A stretch of DNA of 64,000 nucleotides from Anoplopoma fimbria (lineage: Eukaryota > Chordata > Actinopteri > Perciformes > Anoplopomatidae): the NCBI RefSeq assembly GCF_027596085.1, contig NC_072472.1:11960219-12024218 (forward strand), in the 5' to 3' direction. A model generated the notes under the pieces. It was not told the DNA's origin. It did no database searches and worked only from the letters and a program-made list of their open reading frames with translations. Below are positions 14,700 to 28,900 of the stretch, piece by piece; position 1 is the first letter of the stretch; each line of letters opens with the position of its first letter. The position numbers were made by a program, and so were the translations under genes.

Positions 14700-17600
14700 T
14701 CACACAAACACTTCTCTACGTAGGCCTTTTTCCTGAGCAGGTTTCAGTGGGAGTGCTGGGCCGGGCAGTGGTACAGCTGTGTGGGTTTGTGTGTCTGCAT
14801 CCAGCTGTGTGTCCGGCGTAGACGGAGGGCTGAGGAACGAGTCGTAGTCGAAACCTTTGAGAGGCTGCAGAGACAAAGTGAGGCCTCGTCGAGCTTTGGC
14901 AGCTCTGTCTGGTCTCTCTCTCAGCTCCAGAATCACCTGAACAGTGACAACAACAACAACAATGACTTTGCTTTTCCTAAAATCACAATTTGAATCATGT
15001 TTGAACAACCACACTGGCTACATTCAGACATTCATCGGTTACCTCCACAGGCTGGCGCTGCAGTAGTTCGAGGTCAAATGTTGTTCCACGGAAGAAGGTT
15101 TGGCGTTTGAAACGATCGAGGGTCCTCAGGCGGCGGGTCGGAGTTTTGCACAAAAGCTGGTCAGAGAAACGTAGGTCATGATATGATTGGTTGAGTGGTT
15201 AGTAGATACTGGTGCATGAAATCAAATAATAACAAGTGCAGATTTGAATGTTTTGTAGATATATAATTAAACTTTGTGTAATTACCTCCGTTATTAACAA
15301 GGCCAGTGGGGAGCTGAGGCTGAGGGGCATTTCATAGGGAAAACTCCTCACTTTCCGGAGCATACTGCAGTGGTCGTGCTCTGGAGGCATGGGGAACTGG
15401 GGAGAGTTTGAGGTATGTTAAGAAAAATAAATCAGGGTTTTTCAATTTGCAGAAGGCCAGATTTTAGACTTTTACATGGCAAAACATAAGACTTCTAATG
15501 ACATGTAAAAAAAAACAACATATTTAACTTTGAGTCCTTTAACTAAATGTAAAATGACGTCATGAAAAAAAGCATCCAATATATGATACACAACCTTCTT
15601 TTACAGCAAAAATAAATCTCATCTACGTCACTGGATGAAGGATCGTGAGTAAGATCTGCTCATCATGCAGGACATGCCGAGCCTACCGGCAACAGCATCT
15701 CACCTTCCCAGTAACCAATGAAAAAAGCAGAATTCCCAGCGACCACCAATCAGCTGCATGGTTGTAGGGTCCGCCACTGAGCACCTCTGGGGCTGAAGAG
15801 CAGACAGAGCACGCTCACAGCACTGCATGTACTATATTTTTGTACATTAATATATTCATTTCAAAGTATAATAGATTCAAATAATGCACAAAAAATGATC
15901 CTGTTAATATTTTGCAATGTGTCCTCAGCATCTGCAGATGTGGGTGGATGTGGTGGAATATTTCTCACCCATATATTGGATGGTTCCACAAATGGTAAAA
16001 GCTCGTCCTCCTCTCTCCAGGCGACGGGACAAACCAAAGTCAGCTAAGCGGAGGTGTCCTAGAACAAACCATTTCATCCACATCATATTGTGCATGTGAC
16101 ATTATATTATTCTTACTGATACAGTTACAACTGGTATACAATATATAAATATTCACAGCCTAATCAGATTTCATTAGCAAAATGCTGTTCCCCCTCAGTG
16201 CTAACAGATGTACTATTTTCATTAATGCGCATTTAGTGACAGATGTGCACAGTCAGTATGTTCTCTGGAAAGTTCTCCTGCACGTGAGAGCTATGCTGCT
16301 CTCTACTGGTTTTTACTCACCATTGTCTGTAAGCAGGATATTCTCCATCTAAAAAAACAGTGCCAAAATGACATTAGACACCGATTCATATCAACAAATT
16401 AACCATATTAACTATGATAAGAAAAATTATCTTGTAGCAGATTTTCCTGAGCATTAGATTTCTTATTCTCATTATTAAGTTGGTAATTCATTCTTATTTT
16501 ACACACAAGGTTGGGCATTTTAACAAATACAAGTCATAAAACTTAATCTGTAGCATTAAACAGCAAATTTATAAAAAAAAAATGCTGATAGGTACACAGG
16601 AAAAACACATAATATATTGTATTTTAACAGCATTGAAACATTTCAAAATATTTCTGCTTTAATAAAATATAAATGAACAAAAGGAAAACTCAAATTTGTC
16701 AAACATAAGACAGCATTAATGGACTGACTAGCAAACAGATTTGGAACCACGTTATGTTAATGAATAGATCTACCCTGAACTGTTAGAACAAATCTTTAAA
16801 GTATAAAGCATTCAGTCTCTAAAGGTTTTTACTGGGAACCACACAATTTATTGTTTAGTAAGACAAAAACAGAAATAGATTTTTTTAAACAATGATGATG
16901 CACAAGGACTGCTTAGTTAGCTGTTTATATATAAAACATGCAAGTAGGGCAGTAAACCGGAGAAAGCCTGGGAGCCGAGGAAGAAAGAGACTTGATCAGG
17001 ATACATTTTTGGCCTGAAGCATTTGTTTTCTTTCTCTTGTTACTTGGTGCACAATTTATTTGAGACTTAGCTATTTGCTCTTATGAAGATGTGTAATATA
17101 CTGTTATGATTTATATTTTTCCTCAATGTTAATGGATGATGTCTTTTGAGCGATGGCTTGAAATGTTCGATGGCCAAATGTTTGACACAACACAGATAAA
17201 AACAACCTTATTACTTTTAACTAAAGGCAGATACTATCCGCACTCTTTGTTAAAAATAAATACATTTGTCTGCATTTTGTAGACCATTAATCAGAACAAA
17301 TGGTCTGTCATTTTGGTCCAAAATTAGTGAATTACCCCCTTCTCTTACCTTCACATCTCGGTGAATGATCCCAAAGTCGTGCAGAAATCCTGCAAAAAAA
17401 CAGTAAAGAATGTAAAACTCAACTAAAGAACTAAAATGTTTCAAATCCTACTGGCATGTCTAAAACCCAAGGCAGTGCTTTGTTGCTGTGGGAGATTCGT
17501 TGAGAGCTCATTTTAATGAGTCCTCTTTTTATAATTACTTACAATTAAATACTGTTAGCTAGGGAAACCTCCCTGTAGTCACCTCTGAACTAGGATATTT

Positions 17601-20600
17601 GAGGAAAAAAGTGAGGTTGTTAATATGTATGCATTATAAATGACTCACCGAGTGCACATCCCAATTCTGCTGCAAACACTCGCACTGTGTCCTCTGTGAA
17701 CTGACCAATCATCTGCCAGTAGGTGTACAGGTCTCCTGTGCTGCAGTAGTCACACACTGTGGTAGGAGAGACAGCATTAAAAACATGTTTCTGTCATGTG
17801 ATGTGGTGTGTGAGGGGTTGTGAAGGTCAGCGGGACGAGGAGCATACACTGGTGAAGAAAATTAGGAAAGAGGAGAGTAATCTGGAAGTGAGGACAGAGT
17901 AAAATTATATTTCTCTACAAACCAAACAAAGGCGATTTACTGTAGTCTGTTTTTAGTCTGACAAGCACACAGTCTTAGTAAATAAAGGAAAACGGTGGGT
18001 TGGGGTGAAAAGTGCATATGTGTGTGTTTGTGTGGAATAATGGATTATCCCTTTCTACTTGTAATACAGGAGGATGGCTTAAAATAGTCTTGATTTGCTC
18101 CAAATACCCCCCACATCTACATGCATGGCTTAGTGATTCACTCATGATTCACTGTTTAAGCAGGCAGGGGTGTCCTCTCTTTTGATCGTGACACATGTTT
18201 TCCTGCTGAGCTACAGCAGCGTTCAGCAATTCGCTCCCCGGGCTAACTTTGCTCGCTTTTCACAGGAAGTGGGGTAGCAAACAAACTGGGTCACACTTTA
18301 TGAGTCAGTGGCTGATTCGGAAAAAAGGGTAAACGCGGTGGAGGAGAAGAAAAGGGGACAGAGCAGATATAGGCAGTGGTAGGTTGGGGGAGAAGGGGTC
18401 TGGTGTACCTGGGGGAAATAACCACAATAACAAAAAATTAAGGGAATCTCTTTTTCTTTTGTTCATCTTTTTCTAGGTGTCGGGTTGGGGATTGTAGAGA
18501 GGTTCTGGACAAGACTACAAGGGTTGAGGTGAGAAAAGGTGGAGTGAGGGGTTTTTGGGTAGTGGATCTGGGTTGGATCGGGTCACTGGTCTCTGGCTGA
18601 CTCACTAATGTAGAGGTGGCGCTGAGTCTGCCAGCAGTCCTGGAGGTCATGGACAAATGGGTGGCGAACCTGACGCTGCGGGCAAAAGTCGAAGGTCAAT
18701 CTGAAAAATCTCCATTTTGGCCGCTGATCAAAGAGAGTTCTATACTTTTCTCCTCACTGGGTCTAACGAGTTTTCTGAGATGTGACGTTACTTACAACTT
18801 AAGGTGTTGTTGGAGAAATTCAAAGACATAAAACTGACATGTTTGGAATTAGAAATGAAACTGGTTAAAATTAGACATCACAGATGCATCATTTTTGAGG
18901 GAAGAGCGAATTAAAATACCTAAAAAGTGTAACCCCTCCTCAGACCAAATACATGAGGACTAAATACATTCACGGCATTAACTTCAGTCTTACATGCATT
19001 TAATTTATACTGTCATATGATTACCATCAGTGTTGATATATTTAATAAGTTGGATATGTATAATAACATATTATCTGAATTAGATATTTTATGTTCTTTT
19101 TCACAAATTCTATTCATTTAACATTTGAGTTAGATCTTATTTCTGCAAACAGTTAAAGACTGATTGCACAAGAAAGGTAACCTTCATGTAATCCTCTCCT
19201 GATACTGGAAAGTACTGATTTATATCCATTTACACTGCCCCATGTGGTAGGTTTAATATAAACGTAACTGCTTATCCTTTTGACTAGAGAGCCTAATTTA
19301 GTTTCACAGGATAAAAGACAATAAATCATAAACACATATCAATCGCAATGTTTTCCTTAGTATGCAAATTTTAAGGATTGAATGAAAAGTGACGGGTATA
19401 CTGATGACTTTGGATGCTGTTTTTACTATTTCCAAAACACAGTCCTTTCATATGCATAGATAAATGCCTGTAAACTTTCAAGATGGTACTTTTCTAAAAT
19501 CCACAAATTGTTTCCGATACCCACCATGACAATAACTTCTTCTTTTGACTGCTCCAACACCCCGAGTCTTAGTATCTCTGATTTAGGTATAACCTGTTGG
19601 ATGTCAAAAATACTGAGATGAAATACTGTGTGCAGAATTTCCAGGATTTTGACATGCACACAATTATCTATTTCATTATTATAGTTTACTGTCACAATTG
19701 CAGTTATTTGTATATTAAAAGCCTCAATGGCCACAGAAAAAATGACATGCTCGAATTCAAGGTAATTTGGCAATTAAAAAGAAACTTTTAGTCAATTTTA
19801 CAGGCCTTCAAAAGTCAGAATTAAAAATAGCAAGTCAAAATGAATCAATCTCATACTGTATTTTCATTACATTACATTACATTACAGTCATTTAGCAGAC
19901 GCTTTTATCCAAAGCGACTTACAGGAAGTGTATTCAACATAGGTATTCAAGAGAACTACTAGTCACCAGAAGTCATAAGTGCATCTCCTTTCTTAAACAA
20001 GCATTTCATGAATTGATAAACTGGCTGTACATTTGTGGCTTTGATCTATCAAATAAAGACGTTTAAAATGTGAGATTCAAGCAGAAGACTCACTTTGACA
20101 GCATATGTTTTCTGCTTGGTCTTGTCCTTCACTTTCAGAATGGGTCCAAATGAACCTTTGGCGATATAACTCAACACCTGTTGGAGTGAAGAACAGTGAC
20201 AGAGGCAGAGAGAGACACAAACACAAAGACAGAGTAGTTATCCCAAATCATATCAAGCCTTACATATTATTTGCGTCCATGTCTGATTTGAGGTCTACCT
20301 GAAAGTGTTCGTGCCCAGGCACATTTCTGTGGGGGAATTCAGGCAGGAACATGGTAATGAACCCCGGCAGGCTCCACTCGGCCCTCAGTTTGCCTGGACC
20401 GACTCCCGCCAGCCTCAGCACATGCTCCGGGATGTCGGGAGTCTTGCCCTGGAGCATTCGATGTTGGCCCAGCCGGAGGGCAGGTGGGGCCAAGCGACAT
20501 AGGCCTGCTGGGATAGACAGACCCATGCTGGAGAGGAAGCCCCGCCATCCAGATGAGAAGTCCTCATCTTCCTGCCCTTCAGCGGACCTCTGTAGGGGAA

Positions 20601-21865
20601 ACAACGGAAGAGGAATGCACCAAGGAGCTTTATGGTACAGATCAGGAGATTATGTATTATGACAGTGAACAAGCTTTCTGTGAAGACATTTGAAAAAAAA
20701 AAACAATGTCAGTTTTTTACAAAGATCTTAAGGGCCTCGCTAGATTTCACTTTTGTTTTATGCAATCAGCACTTATCAAGGCAGGTGTGCACTGCTAAAA
20801 GCAACTTTTTTTCTTTTACTTGACCTTTTGGGAAGTTCATAACCCACTAACTCACGAGCCAACAGTGCTGGTATAAGCTATGCAGGACAAAAAGATGGTC
20901 TTTTAAAAATATATTTATATTCATAGTTTGACCTGGTAAAGTAAGCATTGCTGCTTAAAAACACACACTGGGGAGCTGCTCAGTGCAAACACATCTCCTC
21001 CTCTGTTTGCTTCTCAGAACTGCAAGTCTATGCAGGACCTACTATAGAGGTAAGTGTAGGGGGGCGGAAATTGAAATCTCTAACTCCAACCAAAGATTGT
21101 TGATTACATTTGCAAAATGATCAGTCTTGTGCAACCCCCCTAAAATGCATCGATGGAGCATCAGTGGCCAGCAGTTAGTTTCACTTAAGAGTTCCAGCTC
21201 TCATGTAAGATTTAACAAGAGGGAGAGAGAGAGAAATAACCATGCTTATTATGCATCCAATATGCAGTCACCCGTTCACACACGACCCTTCTCCTCCCCC
21301 TCTGGGCTGCACAACAGATATGATGCTCTGTGGTGCAATCTGTGTGCAGTCAACCACACAGGATGTTCTTATCAGAGCCAAACTACATGACACATCTATA
21401 GTCACTCAGCAGAAATAGCTGCAATCACTGTGCAATCTGACTGAATCTGCCCAGAGACAGAGCAACAATAGGATTTCATTTTGACATTGTTATAAGGCGT
21501 TCAATTGCATATTGATTTTTAGTTCTATGTCAATACCGGAAGCGTGAAAAATGTCTTCTTCAGAGTAAAAGCATAAAGATTAAAATGGACTTTTAATAGA
21601 CACGCATGAAATGTACTATAAACTACTCATTCATCATTAACAAGGCAGTTTGATGACACTTTAATTCAATATACTGCTAAAAACGGGGTTTAAAACACGT
21701 TTAAACACAGCACGTCCAGGACTGGCCCCGTCGTTGCTACCTGGTGAGTTCAGGAACCGAATCGTCGCCATGGGAACAGGGAACCCCCGTTCCTGCGTCA
21801 CACCTTAGCAACCAGGAATGTCACTCATCTCTCACCTTCCTGTTTTTACTGCCGTCGGCCCCCAT
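14700..21865 (-). CDS. rskr: Ribosomal protein S6 kinase-related protein (SgK494)
   Basis: This is a predicted Ser/Thr kinase of the AGC/RSK-related group with no firmly known substrate. Thirteen exons (21836-21865, 20299-20589, 20094-20177, 19525-19593, 18606-18675, 17649-17756, 17349-17389, 16321-16348, 15969-16058, 15704-15792, 15286-15396, 15043-15156, 14700-14936) join in phase to 453 residues; human is about 410. The kinase landmarks are intact: glycine loop AKGSFG, lysine K135 in YAVK, HRDVKMEN with D229, DFG with D247, and [18 protein letters not shown]. After the kinase core comes [10 protein letters not shown], as in human, then a longer Pro-rich tail. The N-terminus LPEFP motif also matches. 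The first exon is only ten codons, starts MGADGSK and could be N-myristoylated. The gene lies upstream of aldoc, as in mammals. Confidence 0.92.
19865..20009 (-). mobile_element. Truncated copy of the 12.7-kb SINE-like element
   Basis: The copy has ATTAC repeats, the CATTTAGCAGACGCTTTTAT motif and about 100 bp that match the copy at 12685. It lies in the rskr intron between the exons at 19525 and 20094, in the same orientation as the other copies. Confidence 0.8.
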
Positions 21866-22905
21866 CAGTGTGACGGGACATCAGCACTGTCAGCCCGGTG
21901 CGACGTCTGCTCCTCATCCAGGCACCTCACGTCGTGCTGCGCGCCTTCCCGGCAGCCTATAAACACTTTTGTGCGCAACACACTGACTGATTTAAGGGCA
22001 TAAGACGCAAAGTAATACGCGTTTGTCAATAATCAGCAGCTGAGCAGGCTATCCGGTGCAAAAATGTGATAGATGTGGCGACATAAAAACAAGTTAATCC
22101 CGAGTATGGGCAACGTCAGCGCAAATCCGCCCACATTTTGGTCATCCAATGAGACCCGCAACCTGGAGTTCAGCTCCCCCTGCTGCTCTGTGCACACATA
22201 TCTACACATATAAATGACAATTTCCAGTATATTTTGCATCATTTGCATGGCAGACCTCGTTGCATTATTTATTTAGTCTGCAGGGAACAAACAAATGCAT
22301 GCATCAATAAAACTTATCAATGCATTCTGTAGGGCTAGGTCTTCAATAGACCTCTCCATTCAATTCTTCATATCACTTGTTCTTAAAAAATAAACCATCG
22401 CATGCATATTTTTACTGTCTCAACAAGATGTTAAGAGCAAACCTGCGAGGCAACATCAAAAGGTAAATTCATGCATGCTTGTAGGTCAAGCAGGGATCCC
22501 AGGACAGTGCTGATTGTGAGCTGCAAGAGAAGGTAATCTTACAGGATGGAGGCAGATACATTTGAAGATATCCATAACTGGGATCCAATGGCACAGTCAC
22601 CAGATCTAACTTTCTTTCCCCTTCATTCAATGACCAGAATACTCAAATCAGATTGACGTAATAAAGTAAAATCAAAATTCCAAACAAAGACATGACAGCC
22701 CAAGCGACTTTTATTTGGGACTAGGAACAAATAAAGCAAACAGTGCAATCAATACATTTGACTTTCACATTTGTTAAATCAATGCGTGGTAATTTCTACA
22801 AAATAAACCAAACTGTTGAGCTTTAAATAAACAAGTAGAAAAGGTTTCGTCAATCCATGTGGGAGCGTTCGGGGTTTGAGGAGCATTAGCTGGAGGGCAT
22901 CAGTT
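21866..22905. other. rskr upstream region and cct8 3' UTR
   Basis: Directly upstream of the rskr ATG is GC-richer DNA that probably contains its 5' UTR and promoter. At the other end, an AATAAA on the minus strand (22710-22715) lies about 190 bp past the distal cct8 stop codon and is the likely cct8 poly(A) signal. No other gene was seen. Confidence 0.65.
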
Positions 22906-22977
22906 TCAGTCGTCTTCATCAAAGTCCTTCCTGCCCTGGGGAGGTTTGGGTCCCCCTGCTGGTTTGGCCATGATGAT
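22906..22977 (-). CDS. cct8: cct8 distal last exon (canonical tail)
   Basis: Encodes IIMAKPAGGPKPPQGRKDFD followed by EDD and a TGA stop at 22906-22908. It follows a good pyrimidine tract and CAG acceptor. The tail matches human CCT8, which has IIMAKPAGGPKPP and then a Lys/Asp-rich end, so this is the ancestral-type terminus. A poly(A) signal follows at 22710-22715. Confidence 0.92.
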   Translation of the reverse strand: MIMAKPAGGPKPPQGRKDFDEDD

Positions 22978-25900
22978 CTGCAGGGAGAAAAGACAGCGGT
23001 CAGTCGGGGCTTTCTTTCTGGAAATCAAGAACACGGAGGTCCACGCAGCAGGCAGGTTAAACTTTTACAGATTGATTAACTAAAGCAGACCTGTTGGACA
23101 GTAGATACCATGGGAGAAAAAAGTGTATAGATTTGCTTGAACTCCTGCTCATAATAACTTTGGGCAATATAAATCCCTACAGGTACCGAAGTGGGCCATC
23201 TATGGTGATGAAATATTCATGAGCATATATGGGCATATGTACGTTGGAAAATAAAATGTGCTACAACGGAGAAAAGCAATTGATGCTTCAAGACTAAAGA
23301 AAAAGAAATATGTTAAAATAGAAAGACCAAACCCCCATCCGGGTAAATGCTGGGACTAATCACAGCACTACAGGCACTTTGTACCAGGCAAAGTTAAAAG
23401 TTCATAATTTGATCTGATGGTGTAAATAATCTCACTCTGCTGGTAGTTGAGGAAGTGGACTGAGATCTAGAGACTGCAGTTTCTGATGAAGTAGAATGGC
23501 TTCACAGTGATGGAGGGAAATGACCCCCCCCTCTCATTTACATGTTCCCTTTATATCAAATTATATTAAATGCAACATTACTAAATTCTGCATTTGCCAG
23601 AGGACGTCCACTGCAATAAAAATGTAGTTAATGAGTACATGCAGCATGCCATCAAACCATACTGTATCTGTTTTGTGCAGGTTTATAGTCAGTGATTTAG
23701 TCTGCTGTCTGTGACACACTTAGTAGTATTTTAAAAAACACCCGAGAAGTAGCCAAATGCAGCAGCAATGCAACAATTCTCTGCAGTGAGTTATCACACC
23801 CTGTGTTAGTAGTGACAGGCAAAAGAAAAAATTCACAACTTCAGTGTCCCGTGAGCACATCCGTGTGAGTCAAAAAACACACACGCATTCCAGGACCTAC
23901 TGACGGAGGGCGTGTGTGCGACCCTCTAATGGTGAGAGTCAAAATTATCAGGCGCTTCATCGTATTCGTCCTTGTCCCAGTGGCCTCTCTGCTTGGGAGC
24001 CCTGGGTCCCCCTGCAGCCTTAGCCATGATGATCTGCATCGCACATATATACACACACACTAACGTCAACTACCGGTAGACTATTAATTATCAAAGGCCT
24101 TCCCAATAACACTTTACCTGCCAAGTTTAAGAACATCATTTGGGTTTTTATCAAATTATAAACACGTCAAAAATAAAACTGAATAGAAACTATGTGACAG
24201 AAGTCATCTGCTTTGTGTGTATATAAACCTGGTGAGGAAAAAGTTAAAGCAAAATCCTTCATTCAAATACACATAAATATTCCAATGATATACACCAACT
24301 TTATATAAAAAAATAAAATAAAATAAAAAAGCATTAATTTAGTTCAACCGGCTGATATGTTCCTTGTTATAATGAATGTCGGTGCTGTAGTTTATTTCAA
24401 TCAATACCACATACACTGGCTTGCTGCCATAATGCTCAATTATCCAAACACATTAGATATGTATTAAGGTGTTGCTGAAAAAAAAAACACACTATTCACT
24501 TCTGTCTGTGGCATGTTTCCTAAAACTACATTATTAATATTAAGCCTTTTTGAAATTGAGTGAAATTTGTGACACGTTTCTAAGACTTAGGTATTAATTA
24601 GTAATAATGATAATGGAATAATGGAAATAATGCCTCCATTAACCTCAAGAAACATTGAATATGCATTATTTTAATATTGTCTTTGATCATCTGTGTTTCA
24701 CGAGTATTTGTGAGTTTTTGTACACACCTGGTCAACTCTCAGTACTGTGATGGCAGCGTTGGTAGCCATTTTGATGCCCCAGAATTTGACCAGGTAAGGT
24801 TCCAGAATGCCACCTTCAAGCATGTCCTTCACAGCGGGGCCTTCTCCCTAAAGACAACATCAAATCCACAATATCAGTCATCAGAACCAAACACGTATAC
24901 ATCTAGTTCAATATATCCAAACAGAAATGCCTCTGCATACAGGAAAACCGAAGCTGTATAAACTGTTGTACTGTGCTTGTGCTATAGTTGCCACAAGCTT
25001 AATGTGCATGATTATGCAATTTAACCGGCTACATTTTTTTATGTTAATCACCATAATAGACTCTTTTCCTAACATTATTTAAAACGCCTCTACAACAGAA
25101 TTTTAAAAAAAATATGAAAGATTTTCTGTGCAATATGGCTTCATGTGAAATCATGACTGAACCACACAGACTTGGTTGAAAAAGCCAGTTTTGACTGGCA
25201 CATTTTAAATATTTGTTCCGATTTCCACGTATACAAATACCCACCTCGATGTCGAAGCCTATGTTTTTGTTTCCCTCGTGATGTGCAGAGTACATTTTGG
25301 AGATGAGCTCGCTTCCCTTCACACCAGAGTTCTCAGCCAGCGCTCGTGGCAAAGCCTCGAAGGCTTCGGCGAACTTCTTAATGGCATATTGTTCAAGACC
25401 GGGGCAGGACTAAAGAGAATTGGGGGGGGGAGAAAGGTTATGTTTCTGCAATTCATCAGCCTGTGATGCAGTAAAGAGAAAAAGGGCAAAACCATGAGGA
25501 GAGGCCTTTGTCTGAACATGTAGCACTTCTGTTGATACACTTGAATCTGCATACCTCTCCATATGAGGTGATCTCTTTGGCCAGCTCAATCTCAGTGGCT
25601 CCTGCTCCAGGTACCAGTCGCTTGTCCTAGAGAAAAGAAAACAAAAAAAAAAAAAACTGTAGCTGTTGTGCAGGACAAGCAGTAAATTAATACAAATACT
25701 CAAAGCAAATACATATATTTTCACTTTGATGATTGCGATTTGTTGCTACTTATAAATAATAATAAAACAATTTGTGTATTAAAATGGCAATTTAGACAAC
25801 TTAAAATAATTGACAGATTCTTTAATTTATATTTCTTATTCCAAAAAAATGCAAGAATCCTACAGCGATTTAACTTACCCTGACCAGAACCTTGAAGGTG

Positions 25901-28900
25901 TTCACGCCATCATCTATAGCCCTCTCAATGTCGTCCATCAGGTTGTCAGTGGAGCCTCTGATCACCACCGTTGAAATGATACCGTCCTCTTTCTCTGTTT
26001 AAAACAAATCAAGAACAAACAATATATTAAGCCTTAAACTCAAAAGGAGCCTTAAACTCAAAATTAAGACTTTCAAGATGTAGCAGAACATGACTTACCG
26101 TGTTTGAAGACCACCACCTGAGTGTCCCCCACCTCTGTGAGGTACACGTTGTCACAGTGACCCATCTCATCTGGAGTTGGGGCCGTCTATGAAAACAGAA
26201 AAAAAGAAAAAGAAATCATTATATACAAGATAATGCGTTTATTGCGGCTGATATACCTGATCTGAACAAAATATGATGACACTCACCATCCTGGGCAGTG
26301 CTACAGCTCCCAGAGTCTTGCATAACCTCCTGAGGTCCCACTTGGAGTTAAGCCTGATGGAGGAAGGAGGCAGATTTAGGACTGGGAAGTACACTGTGAT
26401 AAAAAGGTATACTACCACTATCACACTTTTTTGGATTATCAGAGGTTGTGAGGGTCTTACCTGACCACCATGAGCTTGTACTTGTTGGCGTAGTGCAGCG
26501 CCATGTCAGCCACTTTCCCCCCAGTTACCACCACGTTGGCACCAGACTCCTTGATGGCCTTCACCTGAGCCTCCATCATATCCTCCTCTCCCTTACTGAA
26601 GTCCATGAGCTCCTTTGCATTTTTTATCAGCACTGTGCCCTGTGAGACAGACCATTGTTAGCACACAAGGAATTTTGACTTGTCACAGAAGCAAAAGTAC
26701 ACACGTTACTTCTAACTTTCATGATGGCTGTTTTAGTCAAGTGTCCAAGCCGGTCACGACACTGTGGCCGTGAGCCAGCATGCACAATAACAGGACGCTG
26801 GAACAGAAGCTGCTAAATGTTTTTCAGCCATCAACAACTATATAATTTAAACCTGAGCTTTTTTCTAATGTGACATGCAAAAATATCTTCTGTGAGATCA
26901 ACTCCAGTTTATCAGAGTCAAATCTGAAATGTGTCATATGTGAAACTGATCAAACCTATTAGGTGGCCAGCATTTGTTAGAACATAAAATCTAAGCTCAA
27001 TTGACTCTATTTATTGTGGGTCAGAATTCTCTAAAGCATCAAAGGGAGACTGAAGTATTCATTACCTTGGTCTCTGTCACCATGCAGTCAAAGGGGCAGG
27101 AGAAGACGGCGATCTTGGCATCTTTTACTGATGTGACGTCTCCCTCTGCTTCCTTCTTAAACACCATGCCATGAAGCATGGAGGACGCTGTCACTCCACA
27201 ACCCTGAAAACACCACAGACTTTAACTTGGAGGCAAACAACAAATACAAACACGTACAAAAAAAATATTCAATGGATAATGCTGCTTACCAAAATCTTGC
27301 ATACTCTGACGTTATCAACATTGAAATTGCCGGACTCTGGGAAGATGGACACTGTAGCATAAACCAGTAGAGAAAAAGAGGTTAGAGAAATCCTTAATTA
27401 ATACTACCATCAAGTTAATTATCTTTAACAGCCAACAACTAGTGTTGTTTAGGTCGAGTGTTGGCAACCTTTTTTGGTATGAACTGCCTTTTATCAGTTT
27501 GCCAAATCATTACATTACAGTTAACATTAAGTTTAATTATGACCACACATTAAATTTAAATCTACAACATGATCTGTCATTTTGTTCCATCCGTTTAGGC
27601 AACATGCATGACAACAATTTTTATTTTTTTTTTTTTTATTATAAATGGGGCTGCCATCCATATCTGAGTTGAAACCATTTACCCTACCAACACCACAACA
27701 TTCTTGTTCATCAGCAATAAACTTAACAAGTTCTGCAAAGAAGGCAACAAGTACTAGCCAATCAGACGTAGAGGGGGGCGGGTCTTTGTAGGAGGGGAAA
27801 AACAATCAAACTACCATAAAGAACAAGCAGGGCAACTACAAATGGCTGGGAAAAGGCTAATTTGGCATGCTGATGAGAGGACACCAACATTTCCCAAAAA
27901 CTCTATCGCACACGTATTGCAAGTGTTGAGCTATCACCTAAGGTGCCTTCTCCTGGTAAAAGTAGTCCAGATTGCTGACTCACCACAGGCCTGTGCGATG
28001 AGGTTGGCGAGGAAGTCTTCGTTGCCGTACTGCTTGCTCATGACGGCTGTACGGATGAGAGAGGTCACCTCTTTAACGTCATGTAGGTCCTTGGCCGAGG
28101 AACATACGCAGTCCGACAGGATCTCCAGAGTCTTTTTACACGCTTTCTCATAGCCTTCAATCACCTGAGTCAAAGAGGAAAGAGAACATTGAGCAAATGC
28201 AGCAATTCATTTCTTTGGGTTGCAGAAATGTATGTATTGCAGACTATTGTATCAATATCAGCTCTAAAAAGGTATAGTTGTTTTCAATAGACATAACCCA
28301 ACACACCAATAAGACAATGAACAGTGTTCTCTTTAAAACATCTTTTTTTCCTTTTACCAATATGATTTAGAAACTGCAAAGTGTTTCAGAGAGGACAGTA
28401 AATACTAGAGTTTCTATCACAAGACCCTGCCGCATATGCATGATGGAATTCAGTGACTACATTCGTTTACCTCCGACACTGACAGTCCCATACGAAGAAG
28501 CTCTTCAGCCAGCTCCAGCAGAGCTCCAGCAAACACCAGGACAAAGTTTGTACCGTCTCCAACCTCCTGCTCTTGCATGTGGGATGCCATAACCACCATT
28601 TTGGCGGCTGGATGCTGCACCTATAAAACAAATAACAGCCACGGAAACCGTTAAATTCGCTCATTTTATAAAAAATCATTCCTGTACGCAGTATGGAACA
28701 CAAGAAAGTGCAGTTTCCTCACCTCGAGCTCTCTGAGAATCGTGGCGGCGTCATTGGTGACAAAGAGCTTCTCCAAGTGGTTGATGACCATTTTGTTCAT
28801 ACCTGAAAGGCAACAACGTCATATTTTAACCATCACTGATTTGTCACACCAATATACATTCATTAGGTCGAGACTAAAATATATTCTTACTGATGGAGTA

